Source: Caldilinea sp. CFX5
Lineage (GTDB): Bacteria; Chloroflexota; Anaerolineae; Caldilineales; Caldilineaceae
NCBI GenBank assembly: GCA_021405325.1
Contig: QWII01000131.1
Location: forward strand, 1 to 35,189
Direction: 5' to 3'
Length of the DNA: 35,189 nucleotides
Both the position numbers and the translations under genes were made by a program. Positions 1 through 8,012 of the stretch are shown here, in pieces. The notes beneath the pieces are model-generated. The model had not been told where the DNA came from and did not search any database. It saw only the letters and a program-made list of their open reading frames with translations. How positions within the stretch are numbered: position 1 is the stretch's first letter; every line of letters starts with the position of its first letter.

Positions 1-111
1 ATTCATCATTCCCTCCTGATTATGATCTTTTTCGCACTCTGACCATATCAGAAGAGTGGGGATATTGTCCACTTCTTTCAAACCCTACGGTAACTAGTTG
101 GAAGTCTTCTC

Positions 112-173
112 GTAGGTGCGGTTTGCAACCGCACGGGCTTCGGTGGACACGTGCGGTTGCAAACCGCACCTAC
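112..173. repeat. Dispersed palindrome R1 (GTAGGTGCGG family)
   Basis: Two perfect 23-nt inverted arms (112-134 and 151-173) surround a 16-nt loop. The arm begins GTAGGTGCGGTTTGCAACCG. The same arm, with one C/T difference, occurs at 9091-9196 and at the right end of the window, so this is a dispersed family. There is no T-run after it, so it is unlikely to be a terminator. Confidence 0.9.
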
Positions 174-241
174 CGTTCCCTGGCATGGGTTGAACCCTGT
201 TGCTTTTCTTCCCGCTCATTGCGGTGAAGCTAGTTCCAGTT

Positions 242-324
242 AGGAGTTACGCAGTTGGACAAGACCTGTCAGGTTTGCGAAACCTGACAGGTCTCTGGTA
301 GCGCCCGTCAACTGCGTAACTCCT
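242..324. repeat. Nested palindrome (cruciform-like)
   Basis: The outer arms AGGAGTTACGCAGTTG (242-257) and its exact complement (309-324) enclose an inner palindrome with arms 263-276 and 280-293 (GACCTGTCAGGTTT and its complement). The outer arm resembles the ends of the palindrome at 6055-6121 (GGA[C/G]TTACGCA). It looks like a small non-coding mobile or REP-like element; no protein is encoded. Confidence 0.85.
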
Positions 325-374
325 ACCAGTATAGGGGCGGGGTGTCTCCGCCGAGTCGCGTAGGGCATCTCACG

Positions 375-416
375 GCGCGTCCTTTTGCGCGTCCTTTGAA
401 AATTGGCGCGTCCTTT
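375..416. repeat. Three copies of GCGCGTCCTTT
   Basis: The 11-nt word GCGCGTCCTTT occurs three times (375-385, 387-397, 406-416) just upstream of the regulator gene. It occurs again near 4975, and a variant (TGCGTCCTTT) lies near 9965. It may be an operator-like or junk repeat; its function is unknown. Confidence 0.5.
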
Positions 417-517
417 TTCGTTGAAAGACATTTTGCTGAAATCACCTGACGAAAGAGGTTGAGCTTTTGACCAATTTCAGGTAGGATGGAGCATGAATGT
501 GCATGAGGAGGAACCCA

Positions 518-3500
518 ATGGCTCAATTCAAACTCTTCCTATTTGGCCCACCGCGGATTGAACAGCACGGGCGCCCTGTTGAGATTACGCTGCGTAAAGC
601 GTTGTCTCTGCTCGTCTACCTGGCTGTGACCAAACAGCCGCACCGTCGCGACAGTCTAGCTACCCTCTTTTGGCCGGAATTTGGTCAGCGAGAAGCGCGC
701 GCCGGTCTACGCCGCACCCTCTACCGGCTCCATGAGTCCTTACAACAAGAGATCCTGGTGGCGACCGCCGAAACGGTGGCGCTGGATCCGCAACTTGCGC
801 TCTGGTCGGATGTTGATCAGTTCCAACAACTGGTGGCGGATGCCTTGCTGGCCAAACATCCCAGTGCGCATCTGCCGCCGGAGAGCCTAGAGCGTCTGGT
901 CGAAGCGACCAAACTCTATACGGCTGACTTTATGGCCGGCTTCACCTTACCCAATAGCCCTGACTATGATGAATGGCAGTTCTTCCAGCGCGAAGGGTTG
1001 CGCCAGTCGTTGGCCCAGGTGCTGGCACAGGTGGTCTGCACCTATCAAGCCCAAGGAGACTATGAACAAGCTATCCCCTACGCCCGGCGTTGGTTGGCAA
1101 TGGATCCGCTCCACGAGCCGGTCCATCGCCAGTTGATGCAACTCTATGCGCTCACCGGTCAACAGTCGGCGGCCCTGCGGCAATACCAGGAATGTGTACG
1201 CCTTCTCCAGGAAGAGCTAGGCGCACCGCCGGAGGAGGAAACCACCGCGCTCTTTGAGGCCATCAGAACAAAGCGACTGCCGGGGCTTGACAAGGTGACA
1301 AGTGACAAGGTGACAAGTGACAAGGTGACAAGTGACAAGGTGACACATGATTACCCTGTCACCTTGTCACCCCTTCACCCTGTCACCTTGTCAGGGCAAC
1401 TTCAGTCAGTGCGCCACAATCTACCCGCGCAACCGACCCCCTTTGTGGGCCGGACGTCCGAACTGGCGGCGCTACTGGATTCCCTGCAAGACCCGGCTTG
1501 TCGTCTGCTGACGCTGGTAGGGCCGGGGGGCATGGGCAAGACGCGGTTGGCCGTGGCGGTAGCCCAGCAGGTTTTAGATGCGGTTGAGCAGGAAAATTCA
1601 AAATCGCGCCCAGAGGGCTCCCGCCAAAATCTAAAATTTGCAGACGGTATCTTTTTTGTCGCGCTAGCAACAGTGACTGCCCCGGATGGCATTGCGGCGG
1701 CGATTGCATCCGCCGTGAATTTTAGTTTTTACAGCGACGCGGCGTCGGAGCAACAGCTTTTGGCCTATTTGCGGGAAAAGCAGATGTTGCTGATTCTGGA
1801 TAACTTTGAGCACCTGTTGGCCGGCGCCGACTTTGTTGCGGCCTTGCTGGCGGCGGCGCCAGGGATCAAAATCATCGTCACCTCGCGCGAAGGCTTGCCG
1901 TTGCAGGAAGCGTGGTTTCGTCCGCTGGCGGGGTTGGCTTTTCCGACGCGTGAAGCAGCGCCGGCTTCGCGCAGCGCTGAATGGGATGCGGTTCAGCTTT
2001 TTGCCCAGTGTGCGCAGCGGGCCCAGCCCGATTTTAATCTGGCTGCTGTACAGGCGCAGGTGGTGCAGATTTGCCAACTCGTGGGCGGGATGCCGCTCGC
2101 CATTGAGCTGGCCGCAGCCTGGCTGAAAGTGTTGTCGGCGGAAACCATTGTACAGGAGTTACAACGGGGTCTCGATTTGCTCACTACGACGCAGCGCAAC
2201 ATGCCGGAGCGCCACCGCAGTATGCGCCTGGTGCTGGAACAATCGTGGCAGATGTTAAGCGGGACGGAACAGCGCGTGCTACGGCGGCTGTCAGTCTTCC
2301 GGGGCGGCTTTGCGCAAGCAGCGGCCATGGCTGTGGCAGGAGCGACCCTCTTCGATCTAGTCCAGTTGGTGGAAAAGGCATTCTTGCAGGTGACGCAAGC
2401 ATCGACAGGCGAGGGGCGGTATCAGCTTCATGAATTGTTACGGCAATATGCCGAGGAACAATTAGCCAACGTCCCGGCTGAATTGCAGCAGACCCAGGCG
2501 GCGCATAGCCACTATTTTATCAACTTTTTGTCGGCGCGCTCGACCGCGGTGCTGGGAGGCCGGCAAGTGGCGGCCACCAAAGAAAATGCAGCGGAAGCCG
2601 ATAACATCAAAGGGGCCTGGCAGTGGGCGGTTGACCATGCGCAGATCGACAACCTTTACAAGGCCGTGAACGTCCTCTATGCGCTTTACGAATTTCAAAG
2701 TCGCTACCTGGAAGGGGTGACTGTCTTTGAAGCGGCATTGCATTGGTTGGCTGAATTGGCGCCAGCCGAACCACTCACACTCCTGCGTGCCGAGATGCTG
2801 ACGGCGCTGGGCTGGCTCTCGAATCGGCTGGGGCGGTTAGCCAGGGCAAAAGCTGTCCTCCAAGAGGCGCAGGCTTTATATGAGCAACTGAACCGTCCGC
2901 CGGCCATTGGCGCTGCCCCTGATCCGCGCGCCGCCCTGGGGGTGATTGCTTTGGTGGAGGGTGACTATGCCGCCGCCATTGCCTATGCCGAGCAGGTACG
3001 GCAGAGTAGTGAAATGTATGATCACCCCTGGCATCGACGCCTGGCTTACTATGTGCTGGCCGGCGCGGCGATGGCGCAAGGCGACTATCACACGGCGCAA
3101 CGGTATGCCGAAACGGTCTATGCTATTTGCCAGAGCATCGGCGACCGTTGGTTTATGGCCTATTGCCTCAACGAACTGGGCCACATTGCCCGCGCCCTGG
3201 GCGATGTTCAGCGCGCCCAAGCGCATTATGAAACCAGCTATCAACTGCGCCAGGAATTTGGCGATGCGGAAGGGATGGCGGTGGCGTTGAGCCATTTGGG
3301 TGGGTTGGCCTTGCAGCGCCAGGATTACACCCAGGCTCAACGCTATTACGAGGAGAGCCTGACCCTCTATCGCGATATCAACGACAAAGGTGGGCTGGCC
3401 AGGGTGCTGCATGGGTTAGGCAGCGTGGCCTGCGCCCAGCAGCAGTTAACGGTAGCACAGCCCTACCTCTGGCAGGCCCTTCGCCTGGCAGCGGAAGTCC

Positions 3501-3763
3501 ACTTTTCCTGGCTGCTCTTTATGATCCTGGTGACGATTGGCGATTATTTGATCAAAGAGGGCCAAACAGAACGCGGACTGGCCTTACTAACCTTTGCGTT
3601 ACACCACCCAACCAGCCCTCAATCGGCATGCGACCAGGCACAGCAACTACTGGAACAACAGCAAGGGGAAGGATCTTCATCCTCCCCCTTTACCACTTTT
3701 CGCGATGCATCGGTTGGCGATCTAGAGCGTGTGGTGGCAGCGCTACTTGCTAACGCTGACTAA
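518..3763 (+). CDS. BTAD / NB-ARC / TPR transcriptional regulator (AfsR/SARP-like)
   Basis: A large STAND-type regulator of about 1,081 residues. The N-terminus has a small winged-helix region (LFGPPRIEQHGRPVEITL, then LATLFWP) followed by a bacterial transcriptional activator domain to about residue 255 (LMQLYALTGQQSAALRQY). The NTPase has Walker A GPGGMGKT at 335-342 and a Walker B-like LLILDNFEHLL. The C-terminal 400 residues are TPR-like helical repeats (YYEESLTLYRDIND). ATG 518 is chosen over the in-frame ATG at 497 because GAGGAGGA lies 5 nt before it. Family members act as signal-responsive transcription activators; the ligand and targets are not visible here. The linker between BTAD and NTPase (residues about 257-292) is encoded by a 15-bp tandem repeat. 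The 3' end overlaps the convergent gene by 21 bp. Confidence 0.9.
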   Translation: MAQFKLFLFGPPRIEQHGRPVEITLRKALSLLVYLAVTKQPHRRDSLATLFWPEFGQREARAGLRRTLYRLHESLQQEILVATAETVALDPQLALWSDVDQFQQLVADALLAKHPSAHLPPESLERLVEATKLYTADFMAGFTLPNSPDYDEWQFFQREGLRQSLAQVLAQVVCTYQAQGDYEQAIPYARRWLAMDPLHEPVHRQLMQLYALTGQQSAALRQYQECVRLLQEELGAPPEEETTALFEAIRTKRLPGLDKVTSDKVTSDKVTSDKVTHDYPVTLSPLHPVTLSGQLQSVRHNLPAQPTPFVGRTSELAALLDSLQDPACRLLTLVGPGGMGKTRLAVAVAQQVLDAVEQENSKSRPEGSRQNLKFADGIFFVALATVTAPDGIAAAIASAVNFSFYSDAASEQQLLAYLREKQMLLILDNFEHLLAGADFVAALLAAAPGIKIIVTSREGLPLQEAWFRPLAGLAFPTREAAPASRSAEWDAVQLFAQCAQRAQPDFNLAAVQAQVVQICQLVGGMPLAIELAAAWLKVLSAETIVQELQRGLDLLTTTQRNMPERHRSMRLVLEQSWQMLSGTEQRVLRRLSVFRGGFAQAAAMAVAGATLFDLVQLVEKAFLQVTQASTGEGRYQLHELLRQYAEEQLANVPAELQQTQAAHSHYFINFLSARSTAVLGGRQVAATKENAAEADNIKGAWQWAVDHAQIDNLYKAVNVLYALYEFQSRYLEGVTVFEAALHWLAELAPAEPLTLLRAEMLTALGWLSNRLGRLARAKAVLQEAQALYEQLNRPPAIGAAPDPRAALGVIALVEGDYAAAIAYAEQVRQSSEMYDHPWHRRLAYYVLAGAAMAQGDYHTAQRYAETVYAICQSIGDRWFMAYCLNELGHIARALGDVQRAQAHYETSYQLRQEFGDAEGMAVALSHLGGLALQRQDYTQAQRYYEESLTLYRDINDKGGLARVLHGLGSVACAQQQLTVAQPYLWQALRLAAEVHFSWLLFMILVTIGDYLIKEGQTERGLALLTFALHHPTSPQSACDQAQQLLEQQQGEGSSSSPFTTFRDASVGDLERVVAALLANAD
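1288..1394. repeat. In-frame tandem and inverted repeat inside the regulator gene
   Basis: Four head-to-tail copies of the 15-nt unit TGACAAGGTGACAAG (1288-1347, the last copy degenerate) are followed by two inverted copies (CCTGTCACCTTGTCA-like, 1355-1394). The whole can fold into a long hairpin. In frame it encodes a repeated KVTSD linker and then PVTLSP...HPVTLSG. The unit is a multiple of three, so copy-number change keeps the reading frame. Confidence 0.9.
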
Positions 3764-4288
3764 GCGATTAAGAAGAGGGCGATGGCCCGTCTCTTGCCGG
3801 CATTCGGTACAGCGCTCGTCCGCTGATGGTTCTGCCGGGGCAGCACCCTGCCATTCGACGACATTCGCGTCAATGGTCACCTGCCCGTGGGCTTTGGCCA
3901 CCGAAACACGATGATGACCATCCGCCACAAAGTAGTCGTCATTGACGCGCACCAGATCGACAGCCGGTAGCGCCAGCTCTTTTTCATGGGCAACCGCAAT
4001 GTTGATCCAACGTTCGCGACTGTGCCATCCCAAAGGGCGGAACTCGGCATCAAAGTCGGCACAGCGCCCGACACTGCCGCGGATGGCGGCCAGGGGTATG
4101 CTTTGGGCGCCGGCATAATAATAACGGTCAACTTTGGTTGGCCGGTAGAGGCGATCCATGCACAACAGCGCGCGATAGCGCCGGGTGAGCCACGCCCAAA
4201 GTCGGCTGAGTTTGGCCTGGCGCTGGAGCGCATCGAACTCATAGCCCGCTTCTGCTCGTCCATACAATGAGGAACGTAAATTACGCAT
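3743..4288 (-). CDS. ParB/Srx-like fold protein
   Basis: A 181-residue protein. The motif VADGHHRVSVAKAHG near residue 120-137, preceded by PAVDLVRVNDDYF, matches the ParB/sulfiredoxin-like nucleotide-binding motif (DGHHR). The N-terminal half is basic and tyrosine-rich (TRRYRALLCMDRLYRPTKVD), and a short Cys pair (CTEC) lies near the C-terminus. No HTH or other ParB parts are visible, so a chromosome-partitioning role is not implied. The start has a good GGAGG six nt or so upstream. It lies 15 bp downstream of the GNAT gene and is probably co-transcribed with it; it overlaps the regulator gene tail-to-tail by 21 bp. Confidence 0.75.
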   Translation of the reverse strand: MRNLRSSLYGRAEAGYEFDALQRQAKLSRLWAWLTRRYRALLCMDRLYRPTKVDRYYYAGAQSIPLAAIRGSVGRCADFDAEFRPLGWHSRERWINIAVAHEKELALPAVDLVRVNDDYFVADGHHRVSVAKAHGQVTIDANVVEWQGAAPAEPSADERCTECRQETGHRPLLNRLVSVSK

Positions 4289-4303
4289 ATTCTTCCTCCG
4301 TTT

Positions 4304-4897
4304 CTAGGGGACCGCCCCTTTTTGCGCTTGCACACTGCCCTGTTCATGGTGTGCAAAGCGCATGGGGAACGCAACATTGGTCGCCAGGGTAATTCGCACC
4401 TCGTGTAGACCGTCGGCAAATTGCACCGTCACCGGCAAGCCACTCTGCCGAAAGACGCGCAACATGGCATTGTTGTTGGGCTGGACATAGGCCGTAAAGG
4501 TCTGAATTCCTTGCCTTGTGGCGCGCTGTACCAGGTGCTGGAACAGGGTGCGACCTACCCCTTGCCCCTGAAAGCGATCTTCGACCAGAAAGCCCACCTC
4601 GGCGATGGCAGGTTGTCGCTTGTTGATGACATACTGGGCAAAGCCAATCGCCTGCACCTGCGGCCTGTCCACCAGCGCGATCACGCCGGCGCCCTCGTCT
4701 GCCGGCAATTGGCAGATCTGCTGCAACTCGGCCAGCGCGGGCTGGTAGGGTCGAAAATAACGATAATACAAGGTGGTTGGCGAGACCCGTTGGTATAGTT
4801 CTTGCAACAGCAACGCATCCCCAGTACGCAATGGTCGCACCTTGAGTGCCGTACCGTTCGCCAACCGTATTGGGGTTAATGACACCGATGAAACCAT
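4304..4897 (-). CDS. GNAT family N-acetyltransferase
   Basis: A protein of about 198 residues with a GNAT fold: VRPLRTGDALLLQELYQRVSPTTLYYRYF at the start, then the acetyl-CoA binding motif FQGQGVGRTLFQHLV after the typical EVGFLVED strand, and later NNNAMLRVFRQSGL. The 'SPTTLYYRYF' entry resembles the GNAT domains associated with protein or amino-acid acetylation, but the substrate cannot be named. ATG 4897 is preferred over ATG 4921 because AGGGAGAAG lies just upstream. It leads a two-gene unit with the ParB-like gene. Confidence 0.85.
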   Translation of the reverse strand: MVSSVSLTPIRLANGTALKVRPLRTGDALLLQELYQRVSPTTLYYRYFRPYQPALAELQQICQLPADEGAGVIALVDRPQVQAIGFAQYVINKRQPAIAEVGFLVEDRFQGQGVGRTLFQHLVQRATRQGIQTFTAYVQPNNNAMLRVFRQSGLPVTVQFADGLHEVRITLATNVAFPMRFAHHEQGSVQAQKGAVP

Positions 4898-4991
4898 AAC
4901 GCTTCTCCCTTTCCACAACATTTTTGCTATCTGTGGACAGCATACTGCGTTGCCGTCTTCCCAGCGTCGTCGGGCGCGTCCTTTGGCGTGT

Positions 4992-5954
4992 CTATTGAAA
5001 AATCTTCTTCATCGTCAGGGCTGCGGGCAGGGGGGTAAACCCAAGCTGCAAGTTAAGCTGATACATGGGGTTGTTCTCTTCGTTGCTGGCGCTGATGGTC
5101 TGGGCGCCCCAGTTTTGGGCAAAGCGAATGGCGCGGACTTTGAGCGCCGTCGCGATCCCATGCCGCCGGTAGCCGGGATGCACTGCCGTCCACGGTGTAT
5201 TCAACCGGTGCGGGTCGGCTGTCCGACCCAACTCGGTGATGCCGACCCACATGCCGTTGCCGGCCACAGCGGCAAAGCAGCCTGCGGGCAGCCAGCCAGG
5301 ATGTCCAAAGGTATTCTCCACATAGCTCTCAAACGACACAGCGTTCATCGGATCGGGCGAAGGGGCATCCTGGCCGGCGACTTGATCGAGCGCATAGGCT
5401 TTGTACTGCCACGTTGGATCCTGAGCCGCCAACTCTTGTAACGAATAGAGGTGAATGCCCGCCGCGTTCGGTCGCGCTTCCGCCTGAGCAAATTGGGCAA
5501 AGTCAAAGGCGGCAATGGTCAACTGGGAACGCGCCCAGCGCATGGTGGTCTGGAAGCCCCGATCCGCCAGGAAACGCAAAGCCCTGCGTTGGTCTTCCCG
5601 CGTACTGGTGACGAGACTGGTGATGGCTGGGCTTCGTTCGGCTAAACGCGCAGTCACATAGTCATAAACCGCAGCGCCGATGCCGCGCCCCTGGTAGTCT
5701 GGATGGACGACAAGATCAAGGTCATACTTGCCCGGCTGGTATTGCCAATGATTCTCGAAATAGTGGCCGACGGCGACAGCGATACCATCCATCTCGACCA
5801 GCAGCCGCTGGGATAGATAGGCGGCCGGCCAGCTCTCATCGAAATGACGGAGCTGTTCGACCGTGACCGGTTCATCGGTCCAGACAGCATTGCGCACTGA
5901 GGCAATGGTTGCATAGTCAACTGCAGTACCTTCCGGTGTGTGGATGTGCAACAT
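4992..5954 (-). CDS. Tandem GNAT acetyltransferase
   Basis: A 320-residue protein with two GNAT domains. The first carries DLVVHPDYQGRGIGAAVYDY (residues about 80-99) and the second WTAVHPGYRRHGIATALKVR (256-275). The two-domain size matches MshD-like proteins, but nothing else here suggests mycothiol synthesis, so the substrate is left open. GAGGAG lies 8 nt before the ATG. It is separated by about 95 bp from the next leftward GNAT gene, so it may belong to the same transcript or have its own promoter. Confidence 0.85.
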   Translation of the reverse strand: MLHIHTPEGTAVDYATIASVRNAVWTDEPVTVEQLRHFDESWPAAYLSQRLLVEMDGIAVAVGHYFENHWQYQPGKYDLDLVVHPDYQGRGIGAAVYDYVTARLAERSPAITSLVTSTREDQRRALRFLADRGFQTTMRWARSQLTIAAFDFAQFAQAEARPNAAGIHLYSLQELAAQDPTWQYKAYALDQVAGQDAPSPDPMNAVSFESYVENTFGHPGWLPAGCFAAVAGNGMWVGITELGRTADPHRLNTPWTAVHPGYRRHGIATALKVRAIRFAQNWGAQTISASNEENNPMYQLNLQLGFTPLPAALTMKKIFQ

Positions 5955-6054
5955 CTTCTTTTCTCCTCGTTGCGTTAGCTGCCGTTAGCCCAGGTATCAC
6001 GGCTACTCATTATAGGTACGCTGTCCGTGCTTCAACAAACAGGCCCTTACCTTA

Positions 6055-6121
6055 CAGGACTTACGCAAGACGAATTACTGCCGGGCACCCAGAGGGTTCC
6101 CGGCGTCTTGCGTAAGTCCTG
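6055..6121. repeat. Palindrome with TTACGCA ends
   Basis: Perfect 18-nt arms, CAGGACTTACGCAAGACG (6055-6072) and its complement (6104-6121), flank a loop that contains a further CCGGG/CCCGG pairing. The terminal motif GGACTTACGCA is like that of the palindrome at 242-324 and resembles short MITE ends. There is no T-run. Confidence 0.85.
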
Positions 6122-6135
6122 CCTTATTGGGGCAG

Positions 6136-6693
6136 TTATTTCTGGACACTCACTACGTGGGTACGGCCCTCTACTCCTGAAAGTGACCCAAAGTAGAGAA
6201 TCAGACCTATCAGCAGCGGGATGAAGACAAGCAAGTTATACATAAAGTGCAATTCCACCCGTGGGAACCAGAGTTCGCCGATGCTGATCTGTTTGGTTGC
6301 GCCAAAGAGATAGTAGCCGGTCAGCCACTGAAGTTGGAGCAGAATATGCTCAAAAAAGTGCCAGTTTTGCAGCGCCATGGCGCCATGCCACCACTTGCGC
6401 GCCGCGCCCCGAAAGCCCGGTTGCAGCCACAGGATGCCGCCCCAGAGAAAGAGGTTGTAGGTGAAATGCAGCACTTCCGACGCCGCCAGGTGGGGGAACC
6501 ACAACCCCAATGCGCCGCCGGCCGCCTTGGGGATCCAGCCCAGGACATAAATTTGGTAAACCTGGGCCAGATGTTCCAGCCAATGCCCCAGGACAATGAC
6601 CATAAAGAGCCAAAGCGCCCGTTGGTGGTGCGGCCCATGGAGGCGCGTCAGCCAGTTCGGTTTGTCTGTTTCCATTGGTATGTTATAGAACAT
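6136..6693 (-). CDS. Histidine-rich integral membrane protein, internally duplicated
   Basis: A 185-residue membrane protein with about four hydrophobic helices and no signal peptide. Two halves repeat the same pattern. Half one has GHWLEHLAQVYQIY, then LWFPH, then EVLHFTYNLFLWG. Half two has NWHFFEHILLQLQWL, then LWFPR, then ELHFMYNLLVFIP. Paired His/Glu (HxxEH) plus a later LHFxYN in each half suggest a metal or haem site within the membrane; this is inference. AGGAGAGG lies 5 nt before the ATG. I do not recognise a named family. It follows the leftward secreted-protein gene after about 200 bp containing a hairpin. Confidence 0.7.
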   Translation of the reverse strand: MFYNIPMETDKPNWLTRLHGPHHQRALWLFMVIVLGHWLEHLAQVYQIYVLGWIPKAAGGALGLWFPHLAASEVLHFTYNLFLWGGILWLQPGFRGAARKWWHGAMALQNWHFFEHILLQLQWLTGYYLFGATKQISIGELWFPRVELHFMYNLLVFIPLLIGLILYFGSLSGVEGRTHVVSVQK

Positions 6694-6768
6694 AGTTTCC
6701 TCTCCTATCGTGTAGTTTCCATACCCATAGGCATAGAGCTAAGTTTTTTGCGACCCCTACAGACTTGT

Positions 6769-6827
6769 CTGTCATTCTGAAAGAACCTCTTGGGCATTGC
6801 AACCGGGAGATTCTTTCAGAATGACAG
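6769..6827. repeat. Hairpin CTGTCATTCTGAAAGAA
   Basis: Exact 17-nt inverted arms (6769-6785 and 6811-6827) with a 25-nt loop lie in the 200-bp gap between two leftward genes. It looks like another dispersed palindrome rather than a terminator because no T-run follows on either strand. Confidence 0.8.
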
Positions 6828-6893
6828 GCGGGCCTTTAGGGTTTCCTTGAAACCCCTTCCCTTCATGTGTATAGGTTGCCAACCGTACTTACT

Positions 6894-7460
6894 TTACCTT
6901 CTGTGAATGCCGTTGGTTCTGCCAAACCAGATCGCAAAGCCCTTTTGTAGCAACCAGATAGCTGTGCTTACGGCAAGGAGCAGTTGGCTGTAGATCAAGA
7001 ATTTGGCAACGCTAGGAACCTGTGTAATCGCCACTTCGAAATCAATCATCCCACCATCCCCCTGCTCGTCTGTGACGGTGACAGCAACTTGATAGCGCCC
7101 CGGCTGTTCTATCGTAAAAACCGCGGTGTGCAGACCACCAGGTACACGATCAACGATTGTCGCTGGAGCGGACAGTGGGGGAACCTGCCGCTCCAGCGGG
7201 GTGAGGGTAACGAGAATCTGCGCTGTGCGGGCGGGGTGGCCACTTGGGTCAGACAAGCTCATCTCCAGGTGCACTTCCCCGGTGCGTAAGATGGCGGGGG
7301 CGGTCCAGATGCTCAGGTAGTAAGCGCCCACCGGCACATGGCCCCGTTGTAGGGTGCGCCCTTCGCCATGCGCCAGCACCGGTTTCACGGTTCCAGTCAG
7401 CAGCAGGCACAGGCAGAACCCAATGAGTGTTCTGATTGACAAGGTGCGATAGCTTTTCAT
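6894..7460 (-). CDS. Secreted, C-terminally membrane-anchored beta-sandwich protein
   Basis: 188 residues. An N-terminal signal peptide (TLIGFCLCLLLTGTVKPVLA, likely cut before HGEG) is followed by about 120 residues of alternating strands (GEVHLEMSLSDPSG, ILVTLTPLE, GLHTAVFTIEQPGRYQVAVTV). This pattern is seen in YtkA/FixH- or CopC-like Ig folds. A transmembrane helix (FLIYSQLLLAVSTAIWLL) and a basic tail close the protein. A copper or periplasmic chaperone role is possible but there are no clear Met/His metal clusters beyond the first His of the mature protein. It follows the methyltransferase gene by 15 bp, so it is probably the third gene of that transcript. Confidence 0.65.
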   Translation of the reverse strand: MKSYRTLSIRTLIGFCLCLLLTGTVKPVLAHGEGRTLQRGHVPVGAYYLSIWTAPAILRTGEVHLEMSLSDPSGHPARTAQILVTLTPLERQVPPLSAPATIVDRVPGGLHTAVFTIEQPGRYQVAVTVTDEQGDGGMIDFEVAITQVPSVAKFLIYSQLLLAVSTAIWLLQKGFAIWFGRTNGIHRR

Positions 7461-7475
7461 TGTTCACCACCTGTG

Positions 7476-8012
7476 CTATTGATAGAACCGGTAACAATAC
7501 AGGCTATAGTCGCTAACCGACAATAGATCCGCCGTGCGAAAGCCGACGGTGAAGGCATAGCGCCGCAACTGATCATCGTCGCTGCCGCTTTTGAATCCTG
7601 CGTTGCCATTCAGGTTGACTGCCGTCACCAACACGCTTCCTTTCTCGCCGGCCAGCCGCCGCATGGTGGCGAGGACGCCCACCGGATTGTACATGCCGGC
7701 TAACCCTTGGTGGGCGATACAGAGATCGTAGCGCCCATTGAGCGTCGCTTCACTCACATCACGGACATGAAAGGTGAGGCGATCCGTCAGGCCGCAATTG
7801 TGTGCGTTGCACCAGGCCAGGTCGATGATCGCTTCGTCCAGGTCAAAGCCGTCAACGCGCACAGTCGGGTAGCGTCGAGCCAGGGCAATGCTAAACCAGC
7901 CATCGGCGCAGCCCATGTCGGCAATGCGCATTGGTGGCTCCCGCTGTAAACGGTGATGGAGATCGGGCAGGGCGGCCAGCCACCCTGCACCGAAAGGATA
8001 GACGCGGTTCAT
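7476..8012 (-). CDS. Class I SAM-dependent methyltransferase, short form
   Basis: 178 residues. Motif I IADMGCADGWFSIALARRYP, the acidic VDGFDLDEAIIDLA and DRLTFHVRDV are typical of Rossmann methyltransferases, closest in wording to the Rv2258c-like group. That group usually has about 350 residues, with an N-terminal winged-helix/dimerisation part and a longer C-terminus; here the protein begins just before the Rossmann fold (FGAGWLAALPDLHHRL) and ends early. Its ATG overlaps the TGA of the upstream gene (ATGA), so translation is coupled to the homocysteine S-methyltransferase-like gene. It may be a compact functional form or a remnant; substrate unknown. Confidence 0.8.
   Translation of the reverse strand: MNRVYPFGAGWLAALPDLHHRLQREPPMRIADMGCADGWFSIALARRYPTVRVDGFDLDEAIIDLAWCNAHNCGLTDRLTFHVRDVSEATLNGRYDLCIAHQGLAGMYNPVGVLATMRRLAGEKGSVLVTAVNLNGNAGFKSGSDDDQLRRYAFTVGFRTADLLSVSDYSLYCYRFYQ

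Noticed and set aside
3743..4288. Chromosome-partitioning ParB
   Set aside because: Only the nucleotide-binding motif is present; no HTH domain, parA or parS-like sites.
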